Of a DNA stretch of 64,000 nt, positions 20,781 to 32,353 are shown piece after piece. Numbering within the stretch: the first letter of the stretch is position 1; each line of letters opens with the position of its first letter. The notes under the pieces are model-generated. The model saw only the letters and a program-made list of their open reading frames with translations. It did no database searches and was not told the DNA's origin. Both the position numbers and the translations under genes were made by a program. Origin of the DNA: Capitulum mitella (lineage: Eukaryota; Arthropoda; Thecostraca; Pollicipedomorpha; Pollicipedidae); contig CP099840.1 in NCBI GenBank assembly GCA_030062745.1, positions 806,001 to 870,000 on the forward strand, written 5' to 3'.

Positions 20781-23700
20781 CGCTGATCTCCCTCACTTTG
20801 TTTCGTTCTTCCTTCGCCCTCTGAAATTCACCCGATTCCTTTGAAATGATGCAGTAAGTGGTCAAAAGCCGGGAAGAACTCAATATTTGGAGATAAATTA
20901 GGCCTGGATCCCGGGGTGCATCACCGCTGAAAAATCTGTGACAATGACTCTAGACCCTAAGCTAACGAAATGAATTTGTTAATAAATTCCACAAAACTCA
21001 GATTAGCTAATGAACGAGCCTGTTTATACACCCGATAGTTCGTCCTCTTTACGGTCAGTCTGGTGGCTTCGTTTACCCATGCAAGCCGCGATCGAGTCTC
21101 ATCCATTTACTGTCAGTCGGCTTCGAACCCTTCAGTCCTGGCGCAGCCCAATACACGATCTTGCCTGCCGCCTGGAACCGGCAAGAGTCTCTTGGTAAGG
21201 CCCGTTACCTCATCTCAGACATCTGCGCCCATGGCTATGCTGTCCCTCCTTCCCATGAAATGTTCCGAACGAGCTGAGACGACTTTCCAACCGGCCAGCA
21301 ATTAACAGTGTCGCACTAAAAACAGGGCCAGTGGAGTTCTGACATTGGCTGTCTTTTCATCTTAAAGTACTAGGTTTCGTTGGTTGATGAATGCGACGAT
21401 CGGTTCCGTTGGTAAGTCAAGTCACATGACTGCGTGTGACGTTAACTATGCGCTTAGTGCGTGACTGAGAGTTCCTTTGCCCTGCGGTGGCGTGCTCGGC
21501 TCGAGCCCAGTGGTTGGTGGGCGCCGCAAGGTTCGCTTCTCAGGGGACAGCACTTTTCTAACGAAAAAGTATTGTTAACACAGGAAACTCATTGAAAAGG
21601 AGATATCAACATACGTAAAAATATGTTTAGATCACCAAGACGCAAGGGAAAACTGGAAGCAAGAGCATTAGTGTTCAGAAAAGAAAACTGGCCTGACATG
21701 CGCTGACGCATCCATTGGGCTCACGTGTTAACCCCATCTCTTGCTTTCGACGAATGCAAGCCTTCACAGTTGTTGTTCTACTTTGATCTTGCGCAAGCGC
21801 ATTGTTGTTTGCGTTGCTTGGGTCTGCAGCGATTGTTCTCACAGGTCCTCAAAGCGTCTGTGACCTAATAATACGTGAGAAGACGCAGTGTTTAAAGGCA
21901 TGCTTCTACTTCGATGAAACAAGAACACGTGCCAATTCCATTGTTTCGGAGATCTGTTGGAATCTGCATCTCTGTAGAGATGCGGAGATGTCATGATGTA
22001 GGCATGCTTCTGGCCGAGCTGTACGAAAAGAAAACTCCAAAATGATTTTTCATTTGTCGGAACCACTTAACTTTAAAGTTTGAACTTTGAACTACTGAGC
22101 ACGAGCTGTGCCAGCTGAATATCCAAAAAGGATCTTTTATCTGCGGGAACCACTAAACTTAGAATAAAGCGCTGTAGTAGAAACTCCTGAAAAAGTACGC
22201 CAAAAATGGTTTGGGGATGGCCCTATCTGTTTGATATTACAGAGTCTGGGCTAAATATCTGTTAATCGGGCAGGTAGAACCCCTGCCGATTTCCTCGCCC
22301 CAGCCCACAGATTGACTGGTCCCTGTGTTCACGGCACAGCAACAATGAGGACAGCCGAAACTGCCCAGCCTTTCACGGTTGGTTTATTTTAGTGAGGTGC
22401 CAAACACCGCAGAGACAGAGTCCGGGAAAGTCTGAGTCCGGTAAACAGGAGGTCGGACCCCGGAAGGTCACGTCGGCCGCGGCCTGGTTTGGCCGGCGTC
22501 TGGGCCCGTGGAGCTCGTCTGTGCCGCGACCGCGCCGCTCGGGTCCGCGGCAGATGATTATGTGCCGGGGTCCGGTTACACTGACGGTGATTTGAGGATG
22601 GTACAGGTCCACAAGCCAGCCTTGTGACGCAAAACATGACCTATTTTCGTCGCACTTTTGATTCCAAGTTCTGACAGGCTTGAAACCTGTCCTCGAGAGG
22701 GCATCCAGCCTTTCGGTGAAGAAGAGCGGTTAGTCGCGCATCAGCTGAGATCATGAATGGATCGCACGCCGCAGGAGTTGATTTCATGCATGCATGTCAG
22801 ACCATCTCTGTTTGTTGGAGTAAGGGCGTTTTTAGTGACGAGTTTAGCACCCGTGGCTACTTGGACACAAGCTCTCATCTCAGTTGTTGGCTTCGATGTG
22901 CCTTGCAAAACCGATGACAAGGTTGGGGACCTCCCGTAGAAATCAAACACTAACCAACAGCACCGATCCAACTCCAGCGCTATTCGTTACACGGACGGCT
23001 CAAGTTGCCTGGAGAAGAGCGCAGTGATAGCTGACGTAAGAGCCGGTCGGTGTGCAGGCTGCAGCTGGAGGCTCCGGTCGGCCAGGTGAAAGCTCTGCCT
23101 TCCGGCCGAACATTTTTACTCCCGTGTTTTGGCAGACCGGCTCTCGCGGGCGTTACCAACCGGCAGCTTCTTGTAAAACGTGGTCATCGGTTGGCTCTGG
23201 GTTCGTGTTCACCATATGATTTCGTGAGTAGAAATGATTTATGCTGTTCTCAATCTTGCTCCACAGTATCGGACAGGTCTGTCGTTATGCCCATTGGATT
23301 GTCACACAGATCAGGCGAGTTGGCGTCCGGCTCGTCGACTCGTCCTTAAAAACTATACATCCGGAGCTCTGGGACGGTGCATGCAGTTCTAGCCTCTGCT
23401 ATACACAGCGTGTCGCAAAGACTATGAAGCCTACATCCGACGGTGCCATTCTTGGTAACGACTGCTTTTGCGACGAAAATGCAACGTGCAATAGAATGCC
23501 CGACACGGAGTGCTGTAGTCAGCACGACCGTCTATTGGCCAGGTGCCAGCTCACCCGCAGGCTGAATATCGAGCGGCGAAGAATATCGAATCAGTATTGC
23601 CAGGACGGTGAGGCCAGCGCTTTCCCAGCTGATGTACCCACCACGGAATGGAGTGCCTAGCATTACTGTTGCGTGATGAGGTATTCCGTGGTTGTATTGC

Positions 23701-25180
23701 TCTCAGCCAAACTACCTATTTTTTCAAAATACCTTTGGTGTACGAGTGTTGTGCTGTATGGTTTGGTGAAAGAACGGATAACTGCGTGATCATGCGAAGT
23801 CAGTCAGGCTCATATATCCAGTTTCGCACGTTAATTGCACGGGAAAAGATGCGACACGAGTATCAACATACACAGGTGGACAGGACTCCATTCCACGACG
23901 TTTCGGCGAGATGTAAACACCAGTGATTGGATTACTACTACCGATGTCGGGTTGTCTCGAAGCTGGCATTGTGTACGACCTGTGGCGTAGTAGAGGTGAT
24001 GCTGAACGCAAACGTAACATCAGCAGTTGGAGGTCATTCCGTTAGATTCCACACGTGTAATGCCACACATATTCAACGTTCCTTACTTACACGTCACTCA
24101 GCTTACTTATACTTATACTCAACGTTCCTTCCTTACTTGCTCAGGCTGTTGAGGGTCACAGGTTATTGAAATCAGATCCCATTCTCAATGGAACTTATTG
24201 AACATGCGTTTGTGGTGTAAAAATCACGTACGCAATGCCCCAAAAATGGGCCTCCAATTTCTTGCTGTTTATTTCTTTTGTTGCCAGAGCTGAGAAGTAC
24301 TTACATAAAGATGAAAGAAAGACGTTGTCAAAATAAATAGCCCAGGACCCATATGTGCTCGGAACCGTGCTTGAAATTTAAGTATGTTACGGCGGCGAAC
24401 TGTAAAAACGGCTATTATACCTTAAGCGCACGTAAGATTGTGTCCCGATTAGCAGCCATCAAAATGATCATTTGATCAGGCATATCACGGTTACGTCAGG
24501 TGACGACATGTAGGCTTAACCCGAGGTATATTGGAGAACGGGGGATGTATACCTCGCGAAACGTCATCGAACAAAGGGGTAAAACTGCCGCCCCAGGATA
24601 TTCCTCGAACCGACTGATTTAAATGACTGGAACACCAACCAACAGGCCTGTATCGTGCAATGTCGGGATATTAAAAACTTAAGTTCCAGGCAATGATGAG
24701 GTCGGAAGTGCAGGTCAAGTTTGGAATCGCTACATTTTGTAATCATCACTGGAGAACAAACAGGATGCCGCCACTTTTTATCCACACCCATTCACAAATT
24801 GACACCCTTGATACAATTTGTATGCCAGTGCAAGACGGATGCAAAACAAGTAAGTGAAAGTTTCAAAGTGGCACCTATGTTTGTTTTTGTGATAATATGG
24901 ACAAACGCCAAGGGGGGTGGGAATATTTGCCCGTCAGTCAATGGCGGATTAATCTCGGTTAATTTCAGGAATGTTTGCGTGAAACGATGACGTCCGTAAA
25001 TAACTTTAAGCAGGTTAAAAAAATGTTTCGGCAGGTTTCCATACTATAGCCGTAAGCATGGGCCCCTTACGGAGGCGGTACAATTGAACACAGCCCGAAA
25101 GACCTCGTTTCGAACATTTGCGCGGAAGGCGCCGTGAAAATCTTACCGACATCTGAGGCCCAAACCATGGCTTTGCGAAC
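20779..25180. other. 4.4-kb intergenic region, no supported gene
   Basis: Open frames here (the longest is 139 codons at 23,241-23,660) lack motifs, splice partners and the GC3 bias of the real genes. A GC-rich patch lies at 22,400-22,600. At ~24,945 there is one copy of the GGCGGATTAAT repeat that recurs at ~34,670 and ~36,592. Confidence 0.4.
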
Positions 25181-25199
25181 CCCCTGCTGATGTCTTTTT

Positions 25200-25651
25200 C
25201 TACCGAGCGCCACAAACGATCGTCTCAGCCGCGTCTGCCGGGAAATCGACGGGGCGTCCCCGGGTTCCGACGTTGCATAACCGAGCGGCCCGAGTTGCAT
25301 CAGCGCCGCCGTGAGCGCCGTCGTCCGTCGGCGGCGGCCAGGAAATCGACGATCACGGCCAGGAAATCGACGATCACGCGGCGACCACGGGCCGCCGGCG
25401 TGATCTCGGTGAGGCGGTGGGCGCCGGCGGGAGGAGGCGGCGGCGGATCGCCGCGGCGGCGCACCTGCGCGGCCGGCGGCCGGGCGGTGGGCGGTCATCG
25501 GCTCCGGGATCGATGGGGCCGGGTCGGGGGCGGCGCGGCCGCCGGCTGCGCGGTCCGTGTCACGCCGGTCACCTTGTGCCGCCCTCTGACATCAGCTGGC
25601 GGAGGACGGCCGGGTCAGACGGCCGCCGCCGCCCTCCCGGCCACTGCCGCC
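25200..25651 (+). promoter_or_regulatory. CpG-rich putative promoter / 5' UTR of the SLC17-like gene
   Basis: A CpG-dense, GC-rich island ends at the start codon at 25,652. It contains a perfect 21-bp tandem duplication of a unit beginning CCAGGAAATCGACGATC at ~25,338-25,379. No TATA box is evident. The promoter role is inferred from position and composition. Confidence 0.5.
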
Positions 25652-28600
25652 ATGGAGAACGGCGAGAGAGCACGCCCCGAGGCGCAGGGCCTGATGGACG
25701 CCGGCAAGTACGCCCCGGGCGACGCGGCCAGAGCTAAACGTGAGTGGTCCGGCCTGCCGGCCCGTCGCGGCCAGCCAAACCGGCACTTCCCTAGCAGGAA
25801 TCGTGTTAGCTGTAGCAATCACGTTAGGCACTTCGTGGGAGCACTTGGAACATCCTAACATATTTGGTTAACCTTCTCATTTTTTTGGGAGGGGGGGGTG
25901 GTTGCGATGATTTAGCTGCGTTCTACTTAGGAATGAACATGGTTTTATAAATTATAGCAATTTTACTTACGAAAACAATGTTTACTTATTATGTTTAGTT
26001 ACATGGTGTAAATTTATCTTTTGCCTCAAAACAAGCCTGTAGGAATATTGGTTCGTCATATGTTAAATATCAGTGGTTTTATCCACTTCGGAGATTTAAT
26101 TCAAGTTGCGGAAGATCCCACGCCATATTATTGGATTAAATATGCATAAGCCATGGCATTCAGCTCTGTAATAAAACTACCCTGGAGAATATTATTCAGA
26201 CAGGTGTCGCTGGCCTGTTTAGCAAAACAGAACCTGACATGCATCACGAGACAGGGGCTTCACACGCATTTAGCCTCGAATGCTCGGACTCCGCGGCCTG
26301 TTGCGTCCCGATCGAAGCCGCGTCGTGTTGTGTCTCGATCGAGATCGCGTCGTGCTGTGTCTCGATCGGAGCTCAGGTCTGTATGGACAAGCCCTGCTCG
26401 GTGGCTGCAGCGCCAAGCATTCGCCGAGTCTTGGCCCGGCGCCCGTGGAACGAGACCGTACGACAGGAATGGGAGCATCTGATACTACTGTGACTGACAG
26501 GAGTGCAGCTGGGTTTGTGCAAGGGCTTTGGTCCCGTTTCGCTCACCTGAAAACATCCGGGAGAAATATTTGAAAAAGGTATATTGGATAGCCAGCGGCT
26601 ATTCTGGCCGGTTGTTTGGTTCGTTGTCAATATACAAACCCTAAATTTGAGCACCTTTGTGTAAATCATGGAACTGTAGTGTACTTAAAGGACATCGCAA
26701 TGCACGCCGTCAGCGCCAGCCTCCCGCTTTGACCACACTGCTGTTTCTGAATCGACTGTTCGCCAGTCGCGATGCCACTAGTCAGTTGGCGGGGAACTTG
26801 TGTTGCTCTTTGCTTCCCGTGAATCGATACGACCAGGGTCAGACCGGCGCGGAGCGTCTCATGACCTCGTGAAATAGGAGACCAATGCTGTCTTTTTGAC
26901 GGAAACAGATAGCTTTTGGCGTGATCATTTGGGCAGTGCCATGCTTATTGATTCTGTGCTGAAGAGCGACGTCACGAATCAGGCCAGATCAATAATACGG
27001 AATGTTGTCGTCATGCGCACACGGTGATCCAGCAGAGAAGTTTACATATTCTCTCTGTAATGCGGTTTTACCGTGGCCATTCAAACCAGTGCGAAAACGG
27101 GCTGATGAAGTCAAAATTGGCTTCAGCAACAAACGAGGCAACCATTTCACGTTTGGGAGCACACCTTTGGCCCAGCGTGCAGTTTCACTAGATTTCCGCT
27201 ACCATGGATATCACTCATCGCTTCATATGTTTGGGCTGACCCCACCTCCTCCACCGCGAGGTTTTGTCACGCACCTTGGAATATCTGATCCGACCTCGGC
27301 CGGGCGCCGCCGTGCCCGCAGGCCACGTACCTCAGCGGTACGTGTTTGCCGTGCTCGGCGCCATCGGCATGGCCATCACCTATGGACTCAAGGTCAACTT
27401 CCACGTCTGCATCGTCACCATGATCAACCACACGGCCGTGCACCAGATGAGCAACGCGTCTGGGCACGCGGCAGCGCTGTCCGCACACGGCGAGTGCTCG
27501 CCGTCGGAGGGTAACGACACCGCGCAGAGCTCCAACCTGGAGGACGTAAGGGCAACGTTTACTGCGAAACCGATCACCTGTAAAATGCTCACGTGGATGG
27601 AAAGGCTGGATTAACGAGGGCAGGTCACCGTTGTTTGAAGCGGTCGCTGGCTTAAGTTGCGTTCATGTTCACCGTTGAAGTCGCGACCGATTGTTTCCGC
27701 CAAGATCAACTTCTTGGTGTCAGACATATGAGGTGTTTACTCAACTGCGACTCACCGATCCGTTCATGTTACCACATAAACCGGTGGACCGTGCTGTAAT
27801 TGACTGAGATTGTGTATCATTATTGCACTTTTCCTCTGTTCCTGCAGACCTGCTAAAACAGCGCAGCTCCACTGGAACGGTCCTCAGAGCGCTTGACAGT
27901 CCCCCACTGCACCTGACTGTTCCCCCAGCATAACAAGTCCTCACGACATCCGAGTTGTCCTGACTGTTCTTTGGTGATCCTCACTGACCTTTGTTGTCTT
28001 CGACCTGCACCGAATAATCTCCACTGACCCGCATTATTCCCGACCAGCTCTGACTCCGACCGATCCTGACTCACTTCTATCGACTTTGACTGGCCTCGGC
28101 TTTCCGTTATTTGAGCGGACCTGAGCGCTGTACCGTCGCTCAGACCTGTTTTACCATTATCTGACCTGGCCTCTGCGCCGTACCGCCGTGAGGACCTGCT
28201 CTACCTCCATCTGGTCCGGTCTGTGCGCCGCGCCATCGCCGGGACCCGCTCTATCTTTATCTGACGCTGGCCTGTACACTGTGCCTCCGCCAGGGACCGT
28301 TCGAGTGGGACGCCATCGTGCAGGGCGTCCTGCTCGCCTCCTACTTCTACGGCTACCTGGTGACCCAGGTGCTGGGCGGCCGCCTAGCCGAGCTGTTCTC
28401 GGCCAAGTGGACGTTCGGCATCTCGGTGCTGGTGAACGTGGCGCTGGCGCTGCTCACGCCGCCGGCGGCCTGGGCCGGCTGGCCCTACCTGCTCACCGTC
28501 CGCATTCTGCAGGGCATGGCCGGGGTACGGGCGAACGGCCTCTCGCGCGCCCGCTGCGTCACGCCGGCGGGTGTGACGGAAGTCACGGCGGCTCCCCTTG

Positions 28601-31600
28601 GCGCGCAGTCACAGCCTCTTTTTCCGTCATGAACGGAAGGTTGCATCTTTTTTTGCATGTGACCTTTGCTTTTTCTTCTGGCCGGCACTGGGTTTGTTTT
28701 GTTTGTAGAAAGCCAGATGGTTGGTGCAGACGGTTCATTTATCATTGACTGAATGAGGCATACCGTTTCCGATGCGACAAACAGCGCTGGGTATTGTAAA
28801 CAAATTTTCCCAATCATGCACGAATTTTTCGCGCCGACTGGATGCGGTCATTAATTTTGTTAAAAATCCTGCTGCCTCTTCTCATCACGAGACCGATATG
28901 GACACAGTTCGAACCCCAGTCGACTCCGTCCGGGCCGGTAGAAGTCTCGCCGCCTCCCCACTGGAACGTTCCGGACGTTGTCCGCTCCCGGCGCCGGCTG
29001 ACGTTTCGGCCGCTTGCAGGGCGTCACGCTGCCGGCCACTCACGTGCTGCTCTCGCGCTGGTCTCCGGTGTCGGAACGCAGCCGGATCTCGTCGCTGGTG
29101 TATGCAGGTCGGTGCCGGCGGCGCCGAGGCGGCCGTGTCTGCCGTGACGCCCCGGGACGCCCGTGGCGCGGGCGTGCCACTTCAGGCGGGCAGAGACGCG
29201 ATTGATGTTTGAATTGGCGGTGACTCCGGGTGGCCGGGGCTGTGGCGACACGCCAGGCGGGGTCCGAACACAGCGCCGCACGTGTGCCCCGGACCGGCTG
29301 CCCCGGAGGCGACGATCGCAGAGCCATGAAAGATTCCGTCTGGCTAAATCAAGTTAGGAAAAATGCCAGGCGTGATAAGACAGGCATGCAGTTTGACATA
29401 TCAACTCAGTTCTTTTCTCGAACTACGCATAGCGCTAACTTTGTTAGAAATTCAGTGTTTTATCTTTTTTTAAACATTGGGCGACGCTCGGAACCATGTA
29501 CACAAGCTTCTTTGCAGTGGCCGGATGTTTTTTTTCTTTTCGGCAGGCATGTCGCTGGGCACGGTGATCTCGGTGTCTTTCACGGGTCTCCTGGCCGCCG
29601 TCCTGGACTGGCAGATGGTGTTCTATATCCAGGGCGGCATGTCCATGGTATTTGTGGTGCTCTGGTTTGTGCTGGTGTACGACTCGCCGGCCAAGCACCC
29701 CTGGATATCGCCAACCGAGGCGTTGCTTATAGTGGGGGAGAAAGAGGATACCGATTCACAGGGGCCGGTGAGTGGAACTTGCTCTTATCAACTCTGTTGG
29801 TACGCACTGCGGCGTCATATTGCTGACAGCATTCTGATGCTAGTTGAATGGTTGTTGGAGTTGATCGGTACATTGCTCGTGCTGGACTAATGAGCATTAC
29901 CCAATAATGCTGTACATCAGAACAGTTCTTCTACTAAACTCCTTGATATTACAAATTAATAATGGTGAAATGATGTTTCAGGCCCCACCTCTGCCTTGGA
30001 AGAAAATTCTTAAGTCGCTTCCTTTCTGGGCAATTATGATTTCCCACACAGGAAGTAATTTTGGCTGGTAAGAAAACCGACTTGGTAGTCGGTACATAGA
30101 AAATGCACACAAGAATAGTACACATGTAGTACATTATACCGTATACACGAGTATATGAAATGTACGGAGGATCTGAAAGGGATTTAAAACTCTTTTGTAC
30201 AGTGCTGTCTTTCCACGAAAACGAGATTTTCAAGTAATGGGCGCAATGATATTGCGTTGTTTTCTTTTTTGTAACGGACTTCCTTGTCACTCGAAAAGAT
30301 TGCGACGAGCAATGAAAAAGGCATCTTTATTTGGAAGCCCATTGGGAATAAAACAACGCTGGAGTATGTCTGAGTAGTCAGATGCGCAACTCGTTGAAGG
30401 CCAGTACGTCGTTTTCTTGAAACCAATTCGACGTTGGTTAGGAAGACCTCCCATTCCCAGGTACATGATTCTGACGGAACTGCCGACCTACATGTCGACC
30501 ATCCTCGGCTTCGACATCGCGTCCAACGCCCTGCTTTCGGCCGTGCCCTTCCTGGTGATGTGGATCTACTCCATCATGCTGGGCAACCTACTGGATCACC
30601 TCGGCGCCAAGGGGATAATCTCTCGCACCACCAGCACCAAGATAGCTACTTCTATTGGTGAGGGCTCACTGCTTGAATATCAACAACTATGTACTTGGAG
30701 ACATAGAAAATAATAGTTGATTCTGCATGTCTCACGTCTGATAGCATTTTTTCGAGCTGACGATCCCGTGTTAACCGTGAAATTCTTTCTTAGTTCATTC
30801 ACAGAACAAGGACAGAGTCATTCGCGTACGCGTTCGCGGGAAATGGATTCCCCCTCCTGCAAAAAATGGCCGACACAGCCCGTTTTTCCAGCCGCCTTTG
30901 TTCCGGCGCTGTGCCTGGTACTGGTGACGTACGTCGGCTGTGAGAAGGCTCTGGCCGTGTTCCTGCTGACGGTGGCCACGGGCGCCATCGGCTCCATGTA
31001 CAGCGGCTTCCTCTCCAACCACATCTCGATCGCCCCGCCGTTCGCCGGTGAGCCGTGCGTGACGTCACAACAGCTGACGCTCGGCGGCAGACGGTGCGGC
31101 CAGTGACCCTTCTGTTGGCGTTGTTGGCCCGGTGCTGTAAATAAAGGGCGGGGTCGGCCGGGTGGCGTCAGACTGCCAAACCAGGTATCAACCGTGCCGG
31201 TAGGATATGCATCATTTGTAACCGGTCTGTGAAGCGTGTTAGTTTGTTGTTTACGGAATAATACCGCGCCTCTCACCGCTCTCTGGGCTGTGTGTTTTAT
31301 TTGTTCCTCACTTCTTCCATGCTTTTTCTCTCTTTCTCCTTCTCTCCCTCATCGCGTCCTCCCTCCCTCCTCTTCCGTCATCCCCTCTCTTTCCCTCTCA
31401 CCTCAGAGGGGGGCCCTCTCTCTTGCTTACAAATGACGCAGTCTGATGGGATGTTTGTTTCTTGTTCATTAAGGGTATCGGATTTAATTTCCTTCAGTTG
31501 CGTAATTGCACCCCGGCCGCAGTGCGGCAACCATGATTTACAAAGCCGCAAAACAAACGACCGCTGACATCCGGCGTCTGCAGCCTTGCTAAATAAGCCA

Positions 31601-32353
31601 ACACCATCTTCTCTTGGAAACAGAGCTACCAGTACAATCTTCGCAACGCCAGCGATGCTTTCAGCGCTGCCTGTGCATTATTACTCACGTATTTTCCAAC
31701 GATACGTCGTCACTTAAAAAGAAGTCAACAGATTCTAGTCTGACGAGAACATGCCGTTTCTACGGTGGGGTGAGTTTCAGTCGGTACCGTGAATGCTGTC
31801 TTTTACCGTTTGTTTTCCATGCGTTACGCACTACATGATGTGGTAAGTAATGAGCTTTAATAGCTTTTGACCTTTGGTTGCCGTGGTGGCACAGGTACCC
31901 TGATGGCCATCACCAACACAGCGGCCACGGTTCCCGGTGTGCTGGTCCCTAGCTTTGTTGGAGCGCTCATCCATGAAGAGGTATGTATCTTGAATGCATG
32001 TCACATGTCTGGTTCCAAAATACTTTTTCATTCAAGGGCTGCTATGCTATTGTTTATTCAAGGACCTCTTTTATGAGTTACAGTGCAAAATGAACACCGT
32101 GCCATGCCACGTCACCACCTGCTGTAGCCGGGCAATCCCGGCGCGTGTGGTCGTGAATCGTAAGCGAACAATGTCCGCCCGTGCGCCGCAGAACACCATC
32201 ACCCAGTGGCGCATCATCTTCTTCACCACGGCCGGGCTGTTCGTGGCGCACGGCCTGCAGTACCTGGTGCTGGCCTCCGGCGAGGAGCAGGAGTGGTCGA
32301 AGGAGGCCCGCCGCCGCGCCGACCGGCCGCCGCGGCCGCCCTCGCCGCACTAG
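25652..32353 (+). CDS. SLC17 family anion transporter, sialin-like (complete, ten exons)
   Basis: Exons: 25652-25739, 27322-27545, 28294-28524, 29020-29107, 29547-29767, 29982-30067, 30461-30657, 30892-31047, 31895-31980, 32192-32353. All introns are GT-AG and all phases close, giving 512 residues, the usual SLC17 length. The start GCCGCCATGG is a strong Kozak context. This major-facilitator protein should have 12 membrane helices: TM1 (VFAVLGAIGMAITYGLKVNF), a large loop with three N-glycosylation sequons (NHT, NAS, NDT), TM2 (ASYFYGYLVTQVLGGRLAE), GVTLPATH, the TM7 block (ILTELPTYM), and GTLMAITNTAATVPGV. SLC17 members move organic anions or phosphate, driven by membrane potential or H+/Na+; the substrate cannot be read here. 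Oddities: Gly181 replaces the usual acidic residue of the E-G-V-T motif, and Lys53 replaces the usual TM1 arginine. The C-terminal tail is Arg/Pro-rich. Insect-type sialin/phosphate cotransporter-like is the best placement. Confidence 0.96.
27850..28090 (+). repeat. Degenerate ~20-bp repeat in SLC17 intron 2
   Basis: Recurring CTGACTGTTC / CTCACTGACC / CCACTGACCC / CTGACTCCGACC motifs are spaced about 19-21 bp apart. The repeat is strongly diverged. Confidence 0.6.
28125..28300 (+). repeat. 50-bp tandem repeat reaching across the exon 3 splice acceptor
   Basis: Units start at 28,125, 28,175 and 28,225 (GCGCYGTACCGYCG...ACCTG...TATCTG). A fourth, partial unit at ~28,275 carries the real acceptor CTCCGCCAG and the first exon bases GGACCG. 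Equivalent positions in earlier units read GAGGACCTG and CGGGACCCG. Identity is roughly 60-65% by eye. Confidence 0.55.
31285..31400 (+). other. Long pyrimidine tract in SLC17 intron 8
   Basis: About 100 bp of nearly pure C/T ends in CTCACCTCAG, a strong decoy for a 3' splice site. The transporter reading frame does not use it; the next coding exon begins at 31,895. Confidence 0.7.

Noticed and set aside
21470..21550. tRNA- or SINE-like segment (GGTGGCGTGCTCGG ... AAGGTTCGCTTCTC)
   Set aside because: Box A- and box B-like strings are present, but no cloverleaf pairs and no repeat copy or tail was seen.
23241..23660. 139-codon Cys-containing + strand frame
   Set aside because: No coding bias, no motif and no splice partners in AT-balanced intergenic sequence.
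28905..28925. Box B-like GTTCGAACCCC inside an SLC17 intron
   Set aside because: No acceptor stem or A-box at the right distance, so not a tRNA gene.
31285..31440. Alternative SLC17 exon after the long pyrimidine tract
   Set aside because: The acceptor-like CTCAG is strong, but downstream sequence does not match the transporter, and the flanking exon phases already join correctly.
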